Source: an uncultured Lachnospiraceae bacterium (GTDB lineage Bacteria > Bacillota > Clostridia > Lachnospirales > Lachnospiraceae). From it: a stretch of DNA of 5,211 nucleotides. Below are positions 3,875 through 5,211 of the stretch, one piece after another. The stretch covers positions 1-5,211 of the forward strand of contig CAMWOK010000223.1 of assembly GCA_947175845.1 (NCBI GenBank), in the 5' to 3' direction. Under the pieces are notes generated by a model. It was not told the origin of the DNA. It ran no database searches and worked only from the letters and a program-made list of their open reading frames with translations. How positions within the stretch are numbered: position 1 is the stretch's first letter; each line of letters begins with the position of its first letter. Position numbers and translations under genes: made by a program.

Positions 3875-5211
3875 ATGGAACAGTCACAGCAGGTAAAAAC
3901 CGGGAGAAGATTTCCCCTGAATTTGTACAACAGGCTGGAACAAAAGCTGAAAAATAATTCGCAGAGTACGCCGGAAACCGAGGCGGGCATACAGGCGGAG
4001 AAAACAGAAGATACAAGTCTCATCAAATGCCCCAGGTGCGGGAAAATGGTGGAGCGCGCGCGCGTGGTAAAGAAAAGATATGTCTGCTACGAGTGCGGCG
4101 GGTATTTCCGCGTGAAGACCAACAACCGTATCCGCATGGTCGCGGACGCCAGGAGTTTTGAGCCGTGGTTTGAGGATATGGAGGTCAGCAATCCGCTCGA
4201 TTATGAGGGGTATGAGGACAAACTGGCTGCGGCGCGGGAGAAGACCGGGCTGAACGAGGCAGTGACTGTCGGGCGCTGCAAAGTGTTTGGGAACGATATC
4301 GTGCTTGGCGTGTGCGATTCCCGTTTCATGATGGCGAGCATGGGTCATGTCGTGGGCGAGAAGATCACGAGGGCGATCGAGCGCGCCACGCAGCTAAGGC
4401 TCCCGGTGTTTCTGTTCTGCTGTTCCGGCGGCGCGAGAATGCAGGAGGGCATCGTCTCTCTGATGCAGATGGCAAAGACATCAGCGGCAATCAAACGGCA
4501 CGGTGATGCGGGGCTGCTGTACTGTTCGATTCTGACGGACCCGACGACAGGCGGTGTGACGGCGAGTTTTGCCATGCTCGGCGATGTGATCATGGCGGAG
4601 CCGGGCGCGCTGATAGGCTTTGCGGGACCCAGAGTCATCAAACAGACGATTGGACAGGAGCTTCCAGAGGGCTTCCAGACTGCGGAATTTCTGGTGGAGC
4701 ACGGCTTCGTGGATGGCATTGTGCTGCGCGAGAACCTCAAAAAGACCATACAGTTTCTGATAAAGTCCCATCAAAACACAGGCAAAAAGACCTACGCGGA
4801 CTTTTACCCCAACACTGAGTTTCATTTTGAACTCAGCGAGCAGTTGAAAGAACAGACCTGGAAGTCGAGGCCGCGCAGCGCGTGGGAGAAGGTCAAGGCA
4901 GTCCGTCAGGTGGAGCGCCCTTCCGCGCTCGACTACATGGACAGCATCTTTGACATCTTTATCGAGGCGCACGGCGACAGGGGATTTGCGGACGACAAGG
5001 CGCTCATCGGCGGCATCGGGTTTATCGAGGGACAGCCGGTGACGGTCGTGGCGGACATCAAGGGCAAGGATTTCAGGGAATGCCAGGAGCGAAACTTTGG
5101 AATGCCGCTGCCGGAGGGCTACAGAAAGGCGCTCCGTCTGATGAAGCAGGCGGAGAAATTCAACCGGCCGATCATCAGCTTTGTCAACACGTCCGGCGCG
5201 TTCTGCGGGCT
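3875..5211 (+). CDS. accDA: Acetyl-CoA carboxylase carboxyltransferase, fused beta-alpha subunits (AccDA), 3' end outside window
   Basis: One uninterrupted frame of 445 full codons covers a whole AccD and the first part of AccA. The enzyme transfers carboxyl from carboxybiotin on AccB to acetyl-CoA, making malonyl-CoA. After a 50-residue polar leader comes the AccD zinc ribbon, Cys52, Cys55, Cys71 and Cys74, with the same spacing as Escherichia coli AccD. The crotonase-fold core follows, with SGGARMQEG (184-192), TDPTTGGVTASF (221-232) and GFAGPRVIKQTIGQ (248-261). AccD-like sequence ends near residue 297. A charged linker (about 298-330) leads into AccA: RPSALDY (348-354), GDRGFADD (367-374), RNFGMPLPEGYRKALRLMKQ (406-425) and NTSGAFCG (438-445), where the window stops. 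The AccA part lacks the long N-terminal helical region of the enterobacterial subunit. No stop, ribosome site or frameshift lies at the junction, so it is a true fusion in this sequence. No accC lies between it and fabZ. Confidence 0.93.
   Translation, partial: MEQSQQVKTGRRFPLNLYNRLEQKLKNNSQSTPETEAGIQAEKTEDTSLIKCPRCGKMVERARVVKKRYVCYECGGYFRVKTNNRIRMVADARSFEPWFEDMEVSNPLDYEGYEDKLAAAREKTGLNEAVTVGRCKVFGNDIVLGVCDSRFMMASMGHVVGEKITRAIERATQLRLPVFLFCCSGGARMQEGIVSLMQMAKTSAAIKRHGDAGLLYCSILTDPTTGGVTASFAMLGDVIMAEPGALIGFAGPRVIKQTIGQELPEGFQTAEFLVEHGFVDGIVLRENLKKTIQFLIKSHQNTGKKTYADFYPNTEFHFELSEQLKEQTWKSRPRSAWEKVKAVRQVERPSALDYMDSIFDIFIEAHGDRGFADDKALIGGIGFIEGQPVTVVADIKGKDFRECQERNFGMPLPEGYRKALRLMKQAEKFNRPIISFVNTSGAFCG

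Noticed and set aside
4054..4064. Alternating GC run of 11 bases as a Z-DNA or slippage site
   Set aside because: It is short and encodes part of the conserved zinc-ribbon region (Glu-Arg-Ala-Arg) with ordinary codons. No sign of a frameshift.

Overview
The window is a single-strand run of type II fatty-acid synthesis (FASII) genes. In order on the + strand they are fabD (malonyl-CoA:ACP transacylase), fabG (3-oxoacyl-ACP reductase), fabF (3-oxoacyl-ACP synthase II), fabZ (3-hydroxyacyl-ACP dehydratase) and accDA. The last is a single-frame fusion of the beta and alpha carboxyltransferase subunits of acetyl-CoA carboxylase, and it runs off the right edge. Gene order, protein style (FabD GLSLGEY motif, short AccA N-terminus, NTSGAFCG in AccA) and strong purine-rich Shine-Dalgarno sites point to a Gram-positive clostridial anaerobe. 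A Lachnospiraceae-like organism with fairly G/C-rich third codon positions is my best guess. This is inference from family knowledge; no taxonomic marker is present.

Layout: positions 1-183 are non-coding leader or intergenic sequence with four perfect inverted repeats packed into about 107 bases just before fabD. fabD spans 184-1098. A 246-base gap (1099-1344) has no convincing gene but holds a long imperfect hairpin and an A/G-rich tract leading into the fabG ribosome site. fabG (1345-2085), fabF (2142-3377), fabZ (3408-3839) and accDA (from 3875) then follow with gaps of only 56, 30 and 35 bases, as expected for one transcript.

How the genes work together: the AccDA carboxyltransferase moves a carboxyl group from carboxybiotin to acetyl-CoA, giving malonyl-CoA. 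FabD loads malonate onto acyl carrier protein. FabF condenses it with the growing acyl-ACP, FabG reduces the 3-keto group and FabZ dehydrates it. The enoyl reductase (FabK or FabI), ACP and FabH are not in the window and may lie upstream.

The enzymes are ordinary. The points worth a second look are: the cluster of hairpins before fabD; the structured fabD-fabG gap, which shares short words with that leader; the AccD-AccA fusion; and the absence of accB (biotin carrier) and accC (biotin carboxylase) from the fabF-fabZ and fabZ-accD junctions, where related clostridial clusters often carry them. I see no defence system, mobile element, CRISPR array or RNA gene.
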